Source: DATCJA01 sp963814955 (lineage in GTDB: Bacteria; Acidobacteriota; Vicinamibacteria; Vicinamibacterales; UBA2999). From it: a stretch of 64,000 bases of DNA. The stretch covers positions 10,781 to 74,780 of the forward strand of contig CAWFEX010000003.1 of assembly GCA_963814955.1 (NCBI GenBank), in the 5' to 3' direction. Under the pieces are notes generated by a model, which saw only the letters and a program-made list of their open reading frames with translations, was not told the origin of the DNA and did not search any database. Position 1 is the stretch's first letter. The number at the start of each line of letters is the position of its first letter. Below, piece by piece: positions 26,392 through 36,067 of the stretch. The translations under genes and the position numbers were made by a program.

Positions 26392-29025
26392 ATGCTACGT
26401 CGCTACATATGGGTCGTCGTCGTTCTCGTCTCTCTTGCCACCGTGCCCGCATTCGGTCAGGGCACTACAGCCAGCATCATCGGTCGGGTTACCGACCAGA
26501 CTGGCGCAGTACATCCCTGGTGTAACTGTGACGGCCACCGGTCCCGCATTGCAGGTGCCGCAGGTGGCCGCCACGACGAATGAGTTGGGCGAGTATCGTC
26601 TGGCGCCTCTGCCGATTGGCGCCTTTGAGATCACCTTCGACCTGCAAGGCTTCCAAGGCGGCCCGGCGGCAGGACATCCGGCTGACGGTCGGATTTACCG
26701 CACGAGTTGACGTGGTGCTGGGCGTCGGCGCGGTCGGCCGAGACGGTGACCGTGTCGGGTGCCGCGCCGGTCGTGGACGTGGCCACGACTTCCGGAAGCA
26801 CGCTGCTGACAAACGAGCAGGCTCCAGCTCTCGGCTACCTCCCGCAACAGTGTGATGAGCGTGTTGACGATGGCGCCCGGCGTGCGCACGTTCACCGATG
26901 TCGGTGGAGGGCAGATGATGCTGGAGAACCCGACGCCCCGGGCGTATGGCATAGGAGGCGCGGGCTCGCAGTGGTACACGATCGATGGCGTGCAGAACTA
27001 TCGCCTGGGCACGACCTTCTGGGACTACCAGACGTTCGACGAGGTGCGCGTGCAGAGCACCGGCGCAGATGCGGAACGACCGACGCGCGGCGTCCAGGTG
27101 ACCGCTGTCGTGAAATCAGGCGGGAATGAGTTCCACGGCGGCGGCCTCTGGGCCGGGACGAACGGCAGTTTTCAGAGCAACAACCTCGATCAGGAACTGG
27201 AAGACGCCGGTGTTACCTCGGGCGACGCCCTAGACTCGCAGTACGACGTCAGCGGAGAGATCGGCGGGCGCATCATCCGGAACAAGTTGTGGTTTTACAG
27301 CGCCGTCCGCAAGCGCCGGGCGGCCTACGACGTGTTGAACAACTTCCAGCCGGATGGATCGCCCGGCCAGACGATCAACAACCAGCGGATTATTACGAAC
27401 AAGCTCTCGTTCCAGGCGAGAACCTCTCAGCGGTTCATCTTCATGAACATGTGGGAGCACGGGGAAGAACAGAAAGGCTTGAGCGAATTAGTTCGCTACG
27501 AGGCGAGAGAGTTCAAGACCAACGACAGGCCAAACACCAAGGGCGAGTGGGAATGGTCGCGAGCGGCTCCTTCATCGGTAACCTGCAGTTCGGACATAGC
27601 CGGCAGAACGGCACGTCTCCGTTCCTCAACACGCCTCAAATCGTGGGGACGAAGCGACCTCGACACTGAGGTGGTTTCGGGCGACAACGTGGTCGCCGGA
27701 GAGACGAGTTGGGCCGGGTTTTACCACAGCACTGGCAGCCTCACCTACTACAGGCCGAACTGGGCTGGCGGCAACCATGAATTCAAGACGGGCTTCGACT
27801 ATGGCCACGGCTCAGACCGAAGTCTGGGGTCTGACGGAGAAAGAGTTCAATTACCATCTCCGCTACGCCGACGGCGTTCCCGATTCGGTGGCCTTCTTCA
27901 ACGCCCGATCCAACCTCACCGCAACCTGCGGATACTGATGGCGCGTACGTTCAGAGACAACTGGACGATGGGGCGGGCCACAGATGAACCTCGGCCTCCG
28001 GTACATCCACGAGGCGGTGTCGGTTCCGGCGGGCTGCCGCGACGCCGCGTCGAGGACCCTCGAACGCCATTTTTCCAGACGCGATGCTTCGACGAGGTGA
28101 ATCTCCCCACATGGAACAAGGTGGTGCCGCGCCTATCGGCGGCCTTCGATCTCTCGGGTGACGGCAAGACCGTGGTGAAGGGCGGGTATGGTCGATTCGG
28201 CTACATGCGCGAAGAAGCCCTCCCGGCGACGTTACGACCCGAATTCCATCGGGTACGCGGTGTTTCAGTGGCGCGACATGAACCGGAACAGCAACTGGGA
28301 TGCCGGTGAAACCAACCTTAATCTGAACGGGCCTGATTTCATCGAATCGACCGGCCATGAGTTTGCCGCCATCGCGCCCAACTTCGTGCCGAACCCCGAC
28401 GAGAAGCAGGTGATGTACGACGAGGTACTCCGTGAACCTCGAGCGCGAGCTGATGGCAAACTTCGGGCCATGCGGGTGACCGGCATCTACACGCGGACGA
28501 TCAACGTCCAGGGACAGTTGAACCGCTTCCGGCCTTTTGAGGCCTACAACATTCCGGTCACCAATCGCGGACCCGGGCTCCGATGGCCGGCTCGGGAACG
28601 GCGGACGACGGCGGAATGGTGACGTACTGGGAATACTCCCGGACGTTGCAGGGCGCGCAATTCGAACAGTTCACGCCTGTAGGTATGGCCCGACAGTGCG
28701 GCCAATCAGACGTTCAAGACCATCGAGGTGGCCACCGTGAAGCGGCTCTCGAATCGCTGGCAGATGGTCGCCTCCTACTCGGCGACGAAGAAGAACTGGC
28801 CCATTGGCGCCGCCGGCCTGGCTCGTGGCACCGGCTTCGGCACGTCGAGCCCCACCTTCTCCGCGGCGGGCGACAATGCGGGGTACCTGACGCCGAACGC
28901 GTTGATCAACACGTCCGGCGAAACATGGGAATAGGATGGAAAGCTGTCGGGCACCTACGTCTTCGCGGCCGAGATCGCTGCTATGCGGTGAACTTCCACC
29001 AGCACGGGCGTCGACCGCCAGGCAG
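26392..29025 (+). pseudogene. TonB-dependent receptor, Oar-like, frameshifted and 3' truncated
   Basis: Starts with an AAGGAGG site and signal peptide (MLRRYIWVVVVLVSLATV, cleavage near AFGQ), then a carboxypeptidase-regulatory domain (TTASIIGRVTDQTGAV, YIPGVTVTATGP). The TonB plug follows in a third frame (PRAYGIGGAGSQWYTIDGVQ, VTAVVKSGGNEFHGGG). Barrel segments continue with repeated frame changes to KRLSNRWQMVASYSATKKNW and KLSGTYVF. No terminal aromatic strand follows. Instead, near 29013-29026, the sequence passes straight into the core of the FAD subunit. The last 60-100 residues of the barrel are missing, so this copy is truncated even if the indels are errors. Confidence 0.75.
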
Positions 29026-29891
29026 GTCCTTGCCGGCGGCACCGACCTCTGCTGGCCGACCTCAAGTTCGCCTCCCTTTCTCACGCCCCGGATGTCGTGA
29101 TCGACATCTCGCGCGCAGACGACCTGAAATACATTTCGATGACCGACGAAGGTCTTCGGATCGGCGCGCTCGTGACGCACACGGAGATCATGCGCTCGCC
29201 GATCATCCGCGACCTGTTTCCCGCCCTGGTCGACGCAGCCCACACAATTGGCGCCGTGCAGACCCGGAACCTGGGCACGCTCGGAGGAAATCTCGTGACG
29301 GCGGTGCCGTCGGTGGACAGCGGCCCCACCCTTGTCGCGCTCGACGCGCAGGTCACGCTGCTCGGCTCCGGCGGTCAGCGTGAGATGCCGCTCGCCGAGT
29401 TCTTCGTCGGACCTCGCAAGACCGCGCTCAAATCGGACGAACTGCTCACGGAAATCCGTATCCCAAAAGAGAGCGTCGGCAAGCCCACGCATTTCCTGAA
29501 GTTCGGGCTGCGCAAGGGACAGGCGCTGGCGCTCGTCAACGTGGCGGCAAGTCTGTGGGTCGATTGGGACAAGCGGACGTTCGTCGCGCCGCGTGTCGCG
29601 CTTGGCGCTGTCGCGCCCAAGGTCATTCACGCTACCAGCGCTGAGAGCTTTCTTGACGGCCGCGAGATCACGCCGGACGCGATGGCCGAGGCCGGCCGCC
29701 TTGCGGTGGGAGACGCCAAGCCGATCAGCGACATGCGAGCCTCAGCTGAGTATCGTCGCGACCTGATTGCTGTGCTGACGAAGCGTGCGCTTGAAGGGGC
29801 ATTCGAGCTCGCCCGAGTGCGCCAGGCAGCAGGCAACGGGACGGGCTCCGGCGCGGTGCGCGATGGCAGGGGGACGAAGGAGAAAAAATGA
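29026..29891 (+). CDS. Xanthine dehydrogenase family FAD-binding subunit (5' truncated, frameshift near 29052)
   Basis: Medium subunit of a three-chain molybdenum hydroxylase, carrying FAD between the 2Fe-2S subunit and the electron acceptor. The FAD-loop VLAGGTDLL is present at 29026-29052, then a missing C shifts the frame, and the second FAD motif follows as IGAVQTRNLGTLGGNLVTAVPS. About 25 N-terminal residues normally preceding VLAGG are absent; receptor sequence abuts instead. The intact in-frame start from 29097 (MIDISRADD) is too short. The stop overlaps the next start (ATGA at 29888-29891), showing an operon with the Fe-S and Mo subunits. Confidence 0.8.
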
Positions 29892-30376
29892 CGAAGGTCA
29901 CGTTGACCGTCAACGGTGAGACGCGATCGGCGGCGGTGCCGCCGGAAATGACCCTGCTCCGACTTCTGCGCGAAGAGTTCAGTCTCACCGGCTCCAAGCT
30001 CGGGTGTGACGTCGGCGACTGCGGCGCGTGCACGGTGCTGGTCGATGGCAAAGCCGTCAACTCGTGCCTGATGCTCGCCGGACAGGCCGACGGTCGCGAC
30101 GTGGTCACCATCGAAGGGCTTGCCACGATGGAGCGGCTGCATCCGATCCAGAAGGCTTTCGAGGATAAAGGGTCGCTTCAGTGCGGCTTCTGCGGACCGG
30201 GTGTCATCATGTCGGCGAAGGCTCTGCTCGACGAAAACCCGGATCCAAGCGAAGAGGAAATTCGGGATGCCTTGGCCGGCAATCTGTGCCGGTGTACTGG
30301 TTACTCGAAAATGATCGAGGCGATTCAGACCGTCGCGCGCCTCGATCGCGGTCAGCCGGCAACGAAGTCCGCCTAG
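29888..30376 (+). CDS. Xanthine dehydrogenase family 2Fe-2S subunit
   Basis: A 162-residue small subunit with two [2Fe-2S] clusters. The plant-ferredoxin-type site is [18 protein letters not shown] with a fourth Cys in VNSCLML. The second, helical domain has QCGFCGPG and NLCRCTGY. Length and spacing are typical of CoxS/XdhC-like proteins. It begins inside the stop codon of the FAD subunit and is followed after 14 bases by the Mo subunit, so the three are one transcription unit. It passes electrons from molybdenum to FAD. Confidence 0.95.
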   Translation: MTKVTLTVNGETRSAAVPPEMTLLRLLREEFSLTGSKLGCDVGDCGACTVLVDGKAVNSCLMLAGQADGRDVVTIEGLATMERLHPIQKAFEDKGSLQCGFCGPGVIMSAKALLDENPDPSEEEIRDALAGNLCRCTGYSKMIEAIQTVARLDRGQPATKSA

Positions 30377-30390
30377 GGGACGTACCCAGC

Positions 30391-32803
30391 ATGGACAAAA
30401 AATCAGCCATCGTCGAAACCGAAACTGCAGTCGAGGGCTCACGCTCGGTCATCGACCTGCTGCGCGCTCCCGCCGCGGCGCCGCTCGCGCCGCTGCCTCT
30501 CGAAGTTCTGGTTCCTGAGGCCAAGCAGCAGACCCCCGCGGTTGGCCAGCGCGCCACCAGGCCCGACTGCCGTCTCCATGGCCTCGGGCAGACCAAGTAC
30601 ATCGACGATTTCTATCTGCCGGGGATGCTCTACGCCAAGATCAAGAGGGCAGGCATCGCGTCGGCGCGCATCATCAGCATCGACACGAAAGAAGCGGAGG
30701 CGATGCCGGGCGTCGTGGCCGTGCTGACGGGTCGCGACGTCCCTGCAACTCGTTCGGGCCGTCGCTCAAGGATCAGCCGGTGCTGGCCGATACCCGGGTC
30801 TTTCATGCCGGGGACGGCGTCGCGGCGGTCGCAGCCGTAACCGAGCAGATTGCCACGGAAGCTCTCGAGAAGATCAAGGTCGAGTACGAACCGATCCCGC
30901 CGGTGCTCGATGCGCTGAAGTCATTGCAGCTCGAAACGCCGGGCGTGCACGCGCCCAATCCGAATGTCTACTGGCACAAGGTCATCAAGAAAGGTGACAT
31001 CGAGAAGGGGTTCGCGGAGTCGTACCGGGTCTTCGAAGCAACCTTTCGTACCCAGATGGTCGAGCACGTCCCGCTCGAGCCCCACTCGTCGCTGGCGACG
31101 TGGGACGCAAACGGCCGCGTGACGATCTATTCGACATTGGGGCGGATCACACTCGGCCGCGCCGACCTCTCGCGGACGCTTGGCGTTCCCATGAGCCGGA
31201 TCCGCGTCATTGCTACAGTCGTCGGGGGCAACTTCGGCGGCAAGAATGAAATCACGACCGAGCCCGTCGTCGCGTTGCTGGCAAAGAAAACGGGGCGCCC
31301 GGTCAAGTGCACGTTCACGCGTCCGGAGGAATTCACCTCGTCCACGACACGTCACCCGCTCATCATGGATTACAAGACGGGCATGTCGAAGCAGGGCAAG
31401 ATTCTGGCGCGCCAGATCCGCCTCGTGCTCGACGGCGGCGCGTATTGTTCGTGGAGCGAGACCACGCTCGGCAAAGCGTGCATTCTGTCGGCCGGTCCGT
31501 ACGAGATCGAGAATCTTCACGCAGAAGCCTTCGTCGTCTACACCAACAAGACGATGACCGGTGCGATGCGGGGATTCGGCGCGCCGCAGGTCTGCTTCGC
31601 CTATGAGTCACACATGGACGATATGGCCAAGGCGCTCGGCATCGACCCGCTCGAAATCAGGCTCCTCAATACACTGAAGGAAGGTTCGCTCAGCCCCACC
31701 AGCCAGGTGCTCCACAGCGTCGTCGTAGCCGACACGCTGAAGCAGGCGGCGGAGCGCTTCGGCTGGAACGGAAACGGGTCGAAGTCATGAAGAAGCGCGG
31801 ACGCGGCATCGCCTGCATGTGGTATCCGATCGGGTTCACCGTCGCGGCCAATCCAAGCGCTGCGGTGGTCAAGGTCAACGAGGACGGCACGGCCACGCTG
31901 CTCACGGGGACGGTGGAAACGGGGCAGGGTTCGCTGACCATCCTGGCCCAGATCGTGGCCGAGGAGCTCGGGATCGCGACAGACAGCGTCCATGTGGTTT
32001 CGGCCGACACTGACACGACGCCGATGGACACCGGCGCGATCGCGAGCCGGACGACCTATGTCACCGGGAACGCTGCCCGGCTGGCCGCTGCCAAGGCCAA
32101 GGAGATTCTTTTCGAGGTCGCTGCGCCGATGCTCGGCGTGAAGCCGCACCAGCTCGAAGTCGGCGACTACAAAATTCGGGTCAAAGGATTCCCGCAGCGC
32201 AACATCCACATCGGCGACGTGGCCGACCGGGCGCGCGGCGTCAACGGCCAGCCGCCGCTCGGCAGCGCCAGCTTCAATCCGGCGACCGTTGCCCTGGATC
32301 CCGAAACGGGCCAGGGTGTGCCGTTTGCCACCTACGTCTACGCCACCCAGATCGCCGAAGTGGACGTGGACGAAGAGACCGGAGACGTCGAAGTGCTGCG
32401 GATTGTCGCCTCGCACGATTGCGGGACGCCAATCAACCCGATGCTCGTGGAAGGGCAGGTCGAGGGCGGTATCTCGATGGGCGTCGGCTTCGCGCTGCAG
32501 GAGGAGATGCTGTTCGATTCGCAGGGCCGGCTCCTCAATCCCAACCTCACCAACTACATCATGCCCACCTCGCTCGACATGCCGAAGGTCGAGGTGGACA
32601 TCGTCGACAGCTACGACCCCACCGGCCCGTTCGGAGCCAAGGGCGTGGGAGAGCCGACGTGCGTGGCGACGGCGGCAGCCATTCTCAACGCCATCCACGA
32701 CGCGGTCGGCGTCCGGATCACCTCGTTGCCGGCCACCGCCGAAAAGGTGCACGCGGCGATCAAGGCCAAACAGGCGCAAGAAACTCGACAGCTGACGGCC
32801 TGA
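30391..32803 (+). CDS. Xanthine dehydrogenase family molybdopterin-binding subunit (two frame changes)
   Basis: Large catalytic subunit, about 800 residues in full. N-terminal a/b-hammerhead: RLHGLGQTKYIDDFYLPGML. Mo-binding: VVGGNFGGKNE, TMTGAMRGFGAPQ, LTGTVETGQGSLT and the final GPFGAKGVGEPT, whose Glu is the catalytic base position. The frame changes near 30745 (after GRDVPATR) and again at 31787-31790, where the sequence reads ATGA. The second break could be a genuine split into two coupled genes, but homologues are single chains, so an indel is more likely. Together with the preceding FAD and 2Fe-2S genes it forms a complete hydroxylase; substrate not predictable. Confidence 0.85.
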
Positions 32804-32939
32804 AGAGGTCGCAGTACAAGGCGCAAGTCGTGCCTTTGACCCGGCTGGCCCTGTCCGGCCTGCCCTTGACAGGGCGGCGCAACCCGCCGTAACGTCCGCG
32901 TAAATCACACCGTTTCTTCTTTTCTGCAGGAGGCCATTC

Positions 32940-35876
32940 ATGGTCGCTGGTTTGCGGGTTTTGCTCGTCGGCGTGCTCTCGGTGATCGTCACTGTCATCC
33001 CTGCCGCGGCCCAACAGCGCGGCTCAATCAGCGGCAGGGCCCTCGATGCCGGTGGCCTGGTGCTTCCAGGCGCCACCGTAACCGTCACCGAACAAAACAC
33101 GGGTTTCACCCGTGAGGTGGTCACGGCCGAGAACGGCGCGTATCTGGTGGCGAACCTCGATCCCGGCGTTTACACAGTTGCCGTCGAGCTGTCCGGCTTC
33201 GCGGGGATGAAGCGCACGGATCTCACACTGACCGCCGGTGCGGCTATTACGTTGGATGTGACGCTGCAGGTGGCAGGCCTTCAAGAGCAGGTCGTGGTCA
33301 CCGCAGAGGTGCCGTTGGTCCAGACCTCGAGCAACCAGATCGGCGGCGCCCTGTCGAGCAACGAAATCGAGGATATTCCTGCGAACTTCCGCAACATCAA
33401 TGCATTGACACAGCTCGTGCCGGGCATCACGCCGAATCCCGCCGCATCGACGTTCGAAGGGGGGCAGGTCGTCGCGAACGGGACGCCGTCGCAGCAGAAT
33501 GTCTACCTGATCGACGGCATGTACAACAACGACGACCGGCTGGGCGGCAGCCAGGCGACGCAGGTTCGCATGGTGCTCGACAACATCGACGAGTACCAGG
33601 TGCTGACGAACCAGTACAGCTCCGAGTTCGGAGGGGGCGCCGGGGCGATCATCAACATGATTACGCGTGGCGGCACCAATGAACTGCACGGGCGCGCGTA
33701 TTCTTACTTCCGCGACGACCGGTTCAACGCCCGCAATGCTTTCCTGCCTGCGGGTCGGCCAAAACCCGACGAAATGACGCGACAATTCGGATTTTCGGTG
33801 GGCGGTCCGGTCATCCGCAATCGGGCGCACTTTTTCTTCTCAATGGAAAAGGACCACGAGGACATTGCGGGACCGAAGCGGTTTCCCGCGGCGGCAGCGC
33901 CGCTGGCCCGCGACATGGTGGGGACATTCACGGTGCGCGCGACCAATTACTTCGGGAGGGGGGACGTCCAGATCAACCCAGCAACATGCTGAATGTGCGC
34001 TGGCTGCTGAAACGGCGCCGACCAAAGGCGAGGGCTTCAATACGAACAACGAGACCACCGACTCCCAACAGTGGGAAAGCGACTGGGATCACCTCTCTGA
34101 GCGGCACGTATACTGCGCTTTTCGAGTAGCCGCGCGTCGAACGTCATCCGCCCCGGCCGCATAGGCGAGGAGCTGGCACTGGAGCCCAGGCGTTTTTCAG
34201 CGAAGATGTCGAGCAGATCGGGTTCGCGGGCGCGCAGTCCGTTCTCGATCGGACAGCGGAACGTCCATCCGAGTTACATCACCGGCAAGGGCGGGACCGG
34301 CGCGAACACCGTCATTCGCACCTACGTGCTCGATGAATCGTTCAGCTACTTCCTGCCCGGCTTGGGGCGGTTCGATCATACGTTCAAGGCGGGCGGCGGC
34401 CTCAGCCTCAACCAGATGCCTCCCCGGACGATGATGGATTCAGGGGTATTTACGTTCAGCGGCCGACGCGCCGTAAACCCGCGATTGCGTCCACACATCC
34501 CGTCCAGTTCGACGTGCTCGTCGGCCCGCCCGATCCGTTCGGCTATGCGATCACGTCGAAGGATCGCGGCACTACTGTTCGCGAAGACAAGTGGCAGTTG
34601 AACGATCAGCTGACGCTGAACCTCGGCCTTCGCTACGACCACCAGAAGCACACGCCGGGGAGCAAAGACGACGTTGCGCCGCGCGCCGGGTTTGCGTGGA
34701 ACGTCGGGGGCACCGGAAACACCGTGATTCGCGGCGGAGTCGGGAAATTCTACACATACGTGCCGGTGACCCTCGACCTCAACCTGCAGCAGAACGGGAT
34801 CCGAACGCTCTTTCCGACCATCACCATCACCACGGCCACCGACACGTGCAACTGCGTGCTCAGGCCGGACATGATCAGCGATTCGGAGGGGAATCCCGGC
34901 GTTGCCCAGCTCAGTGCCGCCGCCCAAGCCGACCTCGAATCGCGGCGTGACGCCGTTCTGGCCGGCAGCCAGTTCAATCGAAACGTCTGGCTGGACACCG
35001 ACGATCGGCAGCTGCCCTACACGTGGTCATGGAGCGTCGGCGTCAACCAGCAGCTGTTCGCGAACGCCGCGGCGGCCGTCGACTACGTCGCCAACGTGTC
35101 GCGCGACCAGGTGGGCGTCATCGACATCAACGAGCCGGTCAACGGCGTCAGACCGGGCGTGAACGTCTTCGATCCGACCGGGAGCCTGATTCCGGCAGAG
35201 GCACGCTCCACGCCGTTCCTGCGTGTGCTGCAGGTGCAGACGAGTCCGACTCTTCGACGGCGACTACAGCTCGCTTCAGTTCTCGTTCGTGCGGCGGATG
35301 GCGAATCGATGGAGCGGACGCGTCGCCTACACAATGCAGGAGAGCAACTTCGTCGGACTCGGAAATCCCGACGCCAGCCGCGTGTGGCTGGACAACGATC
35401 CGCGTGCCGACTACGGCCACTTCGCGTCGGACCGGACCCATGTGCTGGCGGCCAGCGGAACCGTCAACATCTGGCGCAGCCTGAACGTGGCGACGGTCGT
35501 CAGCGCGATCTCCGGCGCGCCGGTCAACGAAACCGTTGGCCGCGATGTGAACGTCGATGCCGACAATACCGACCGGCCGATTCGGGGAGGGACGATGCTG
35601 ACCATGCCGATTCGTTCGGAGGTCGATTCGCAAGGCCGGGCGGTGATCAACGGTCTCGAGGGGCCGGGATCGTTCCTGATCGACATGTCGTTCAGGTACC
35701 AAATCCCGCTGGGACGCGGGCTCGAGAGCCTGGATCTCTTCTACGACATCTTCAATCTGATCAACCGTGAGAACCTCGTTGCGCCGATCGGCAACCGGGC
35801 GTCGGCGGTCTTCATGGTTCCGACGGCGGCGCAGTTCCCGCGGCAGATGCAGTTCGGCATCCGCGTGCGCTTCTAG
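32940..35876 (+). pseudogene. TonB-dependent receptor, Oar-like (frameshifted)
   Basis: AGGAGG site, ATG at 32940, signal peptide (MVAGLRVLLVGVLSVIVTVI, cleavage near AAAQQ), then an intact carboxypeptidase-regulatory domain (GSISGRALDAGGLVLPGATV) and plug (VYLIDGMYNNDDR, YSSEFGGGAGAIINMITRGG) to about 33985. Frame changes near 33985, 34200, 34490, 35245 and possibly elsewhere separate barrel segments such as DQLTLNLGLRYDHQKH and RGLESLDLFYDIFNLINREN. It ends MQFGIRVRF, stop at 35874-35876. It lies 136 bases after the Mo subunit and may be co-expressed with the hydroxylase, suggesting uptake of its substrate or of a product. Confidence 0.8.
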
Positions 35877-35887
35877 AAGTGAACAGG

Positions 35888-35907
35888 CGGGGCCTAAAGG
35901 CCCCGCC
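35888..35907. repeat. GGGGCCTAAAGGCCCC palindrome
   Basis: GCGGGGCCTAAAGGCCCCGC, a perfect 8-base-arm hairpin beginning 11 bases after the receptor stop. A plausible terminator stem without a T tail. Same family as 16445 and 46067 in design. Confidence 0.7.
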
Positions 35908-35947
35908 CTACATTTTGCTTGGCGATCGACATTTCGACGGGCCAGCT

Positions 35948-36017
35948 AGAGGCACGGAGACACGGAGAACGAGCAGTTAGCCCAAGAAACTCCGTGTCTC
36001 CGCGTCTCCGTGGCTCT
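35948..36017. repeat. CACGGAGACACGGAGA-type long hairpin
   Basis: Left arm GAGGCACGGAGACACGGAGA; right arm CTCCGTGTCTCCGCGTCTCC then GTGGCTC. The loop is about 20 bases and AT-rich. Sister of the copy at 16012-16077. It lies in the leader of the fifth receptor. Confidence 0.75.
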
Positions 36018-36067
36018 TCTCATCTCTGTACCCTCGGCGGCGTCGTGTTGCGAAAGGAGCCTGACAA

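Noticed and set aside
31780..31795. Programmed frameshift or true gene split in the Mo subunit (ATGA)
   Set aside because: Overlap looks like a coupled start, but homologues are single-chain and no slippery sequence is visible. With many indels nearby, an error is simpler.
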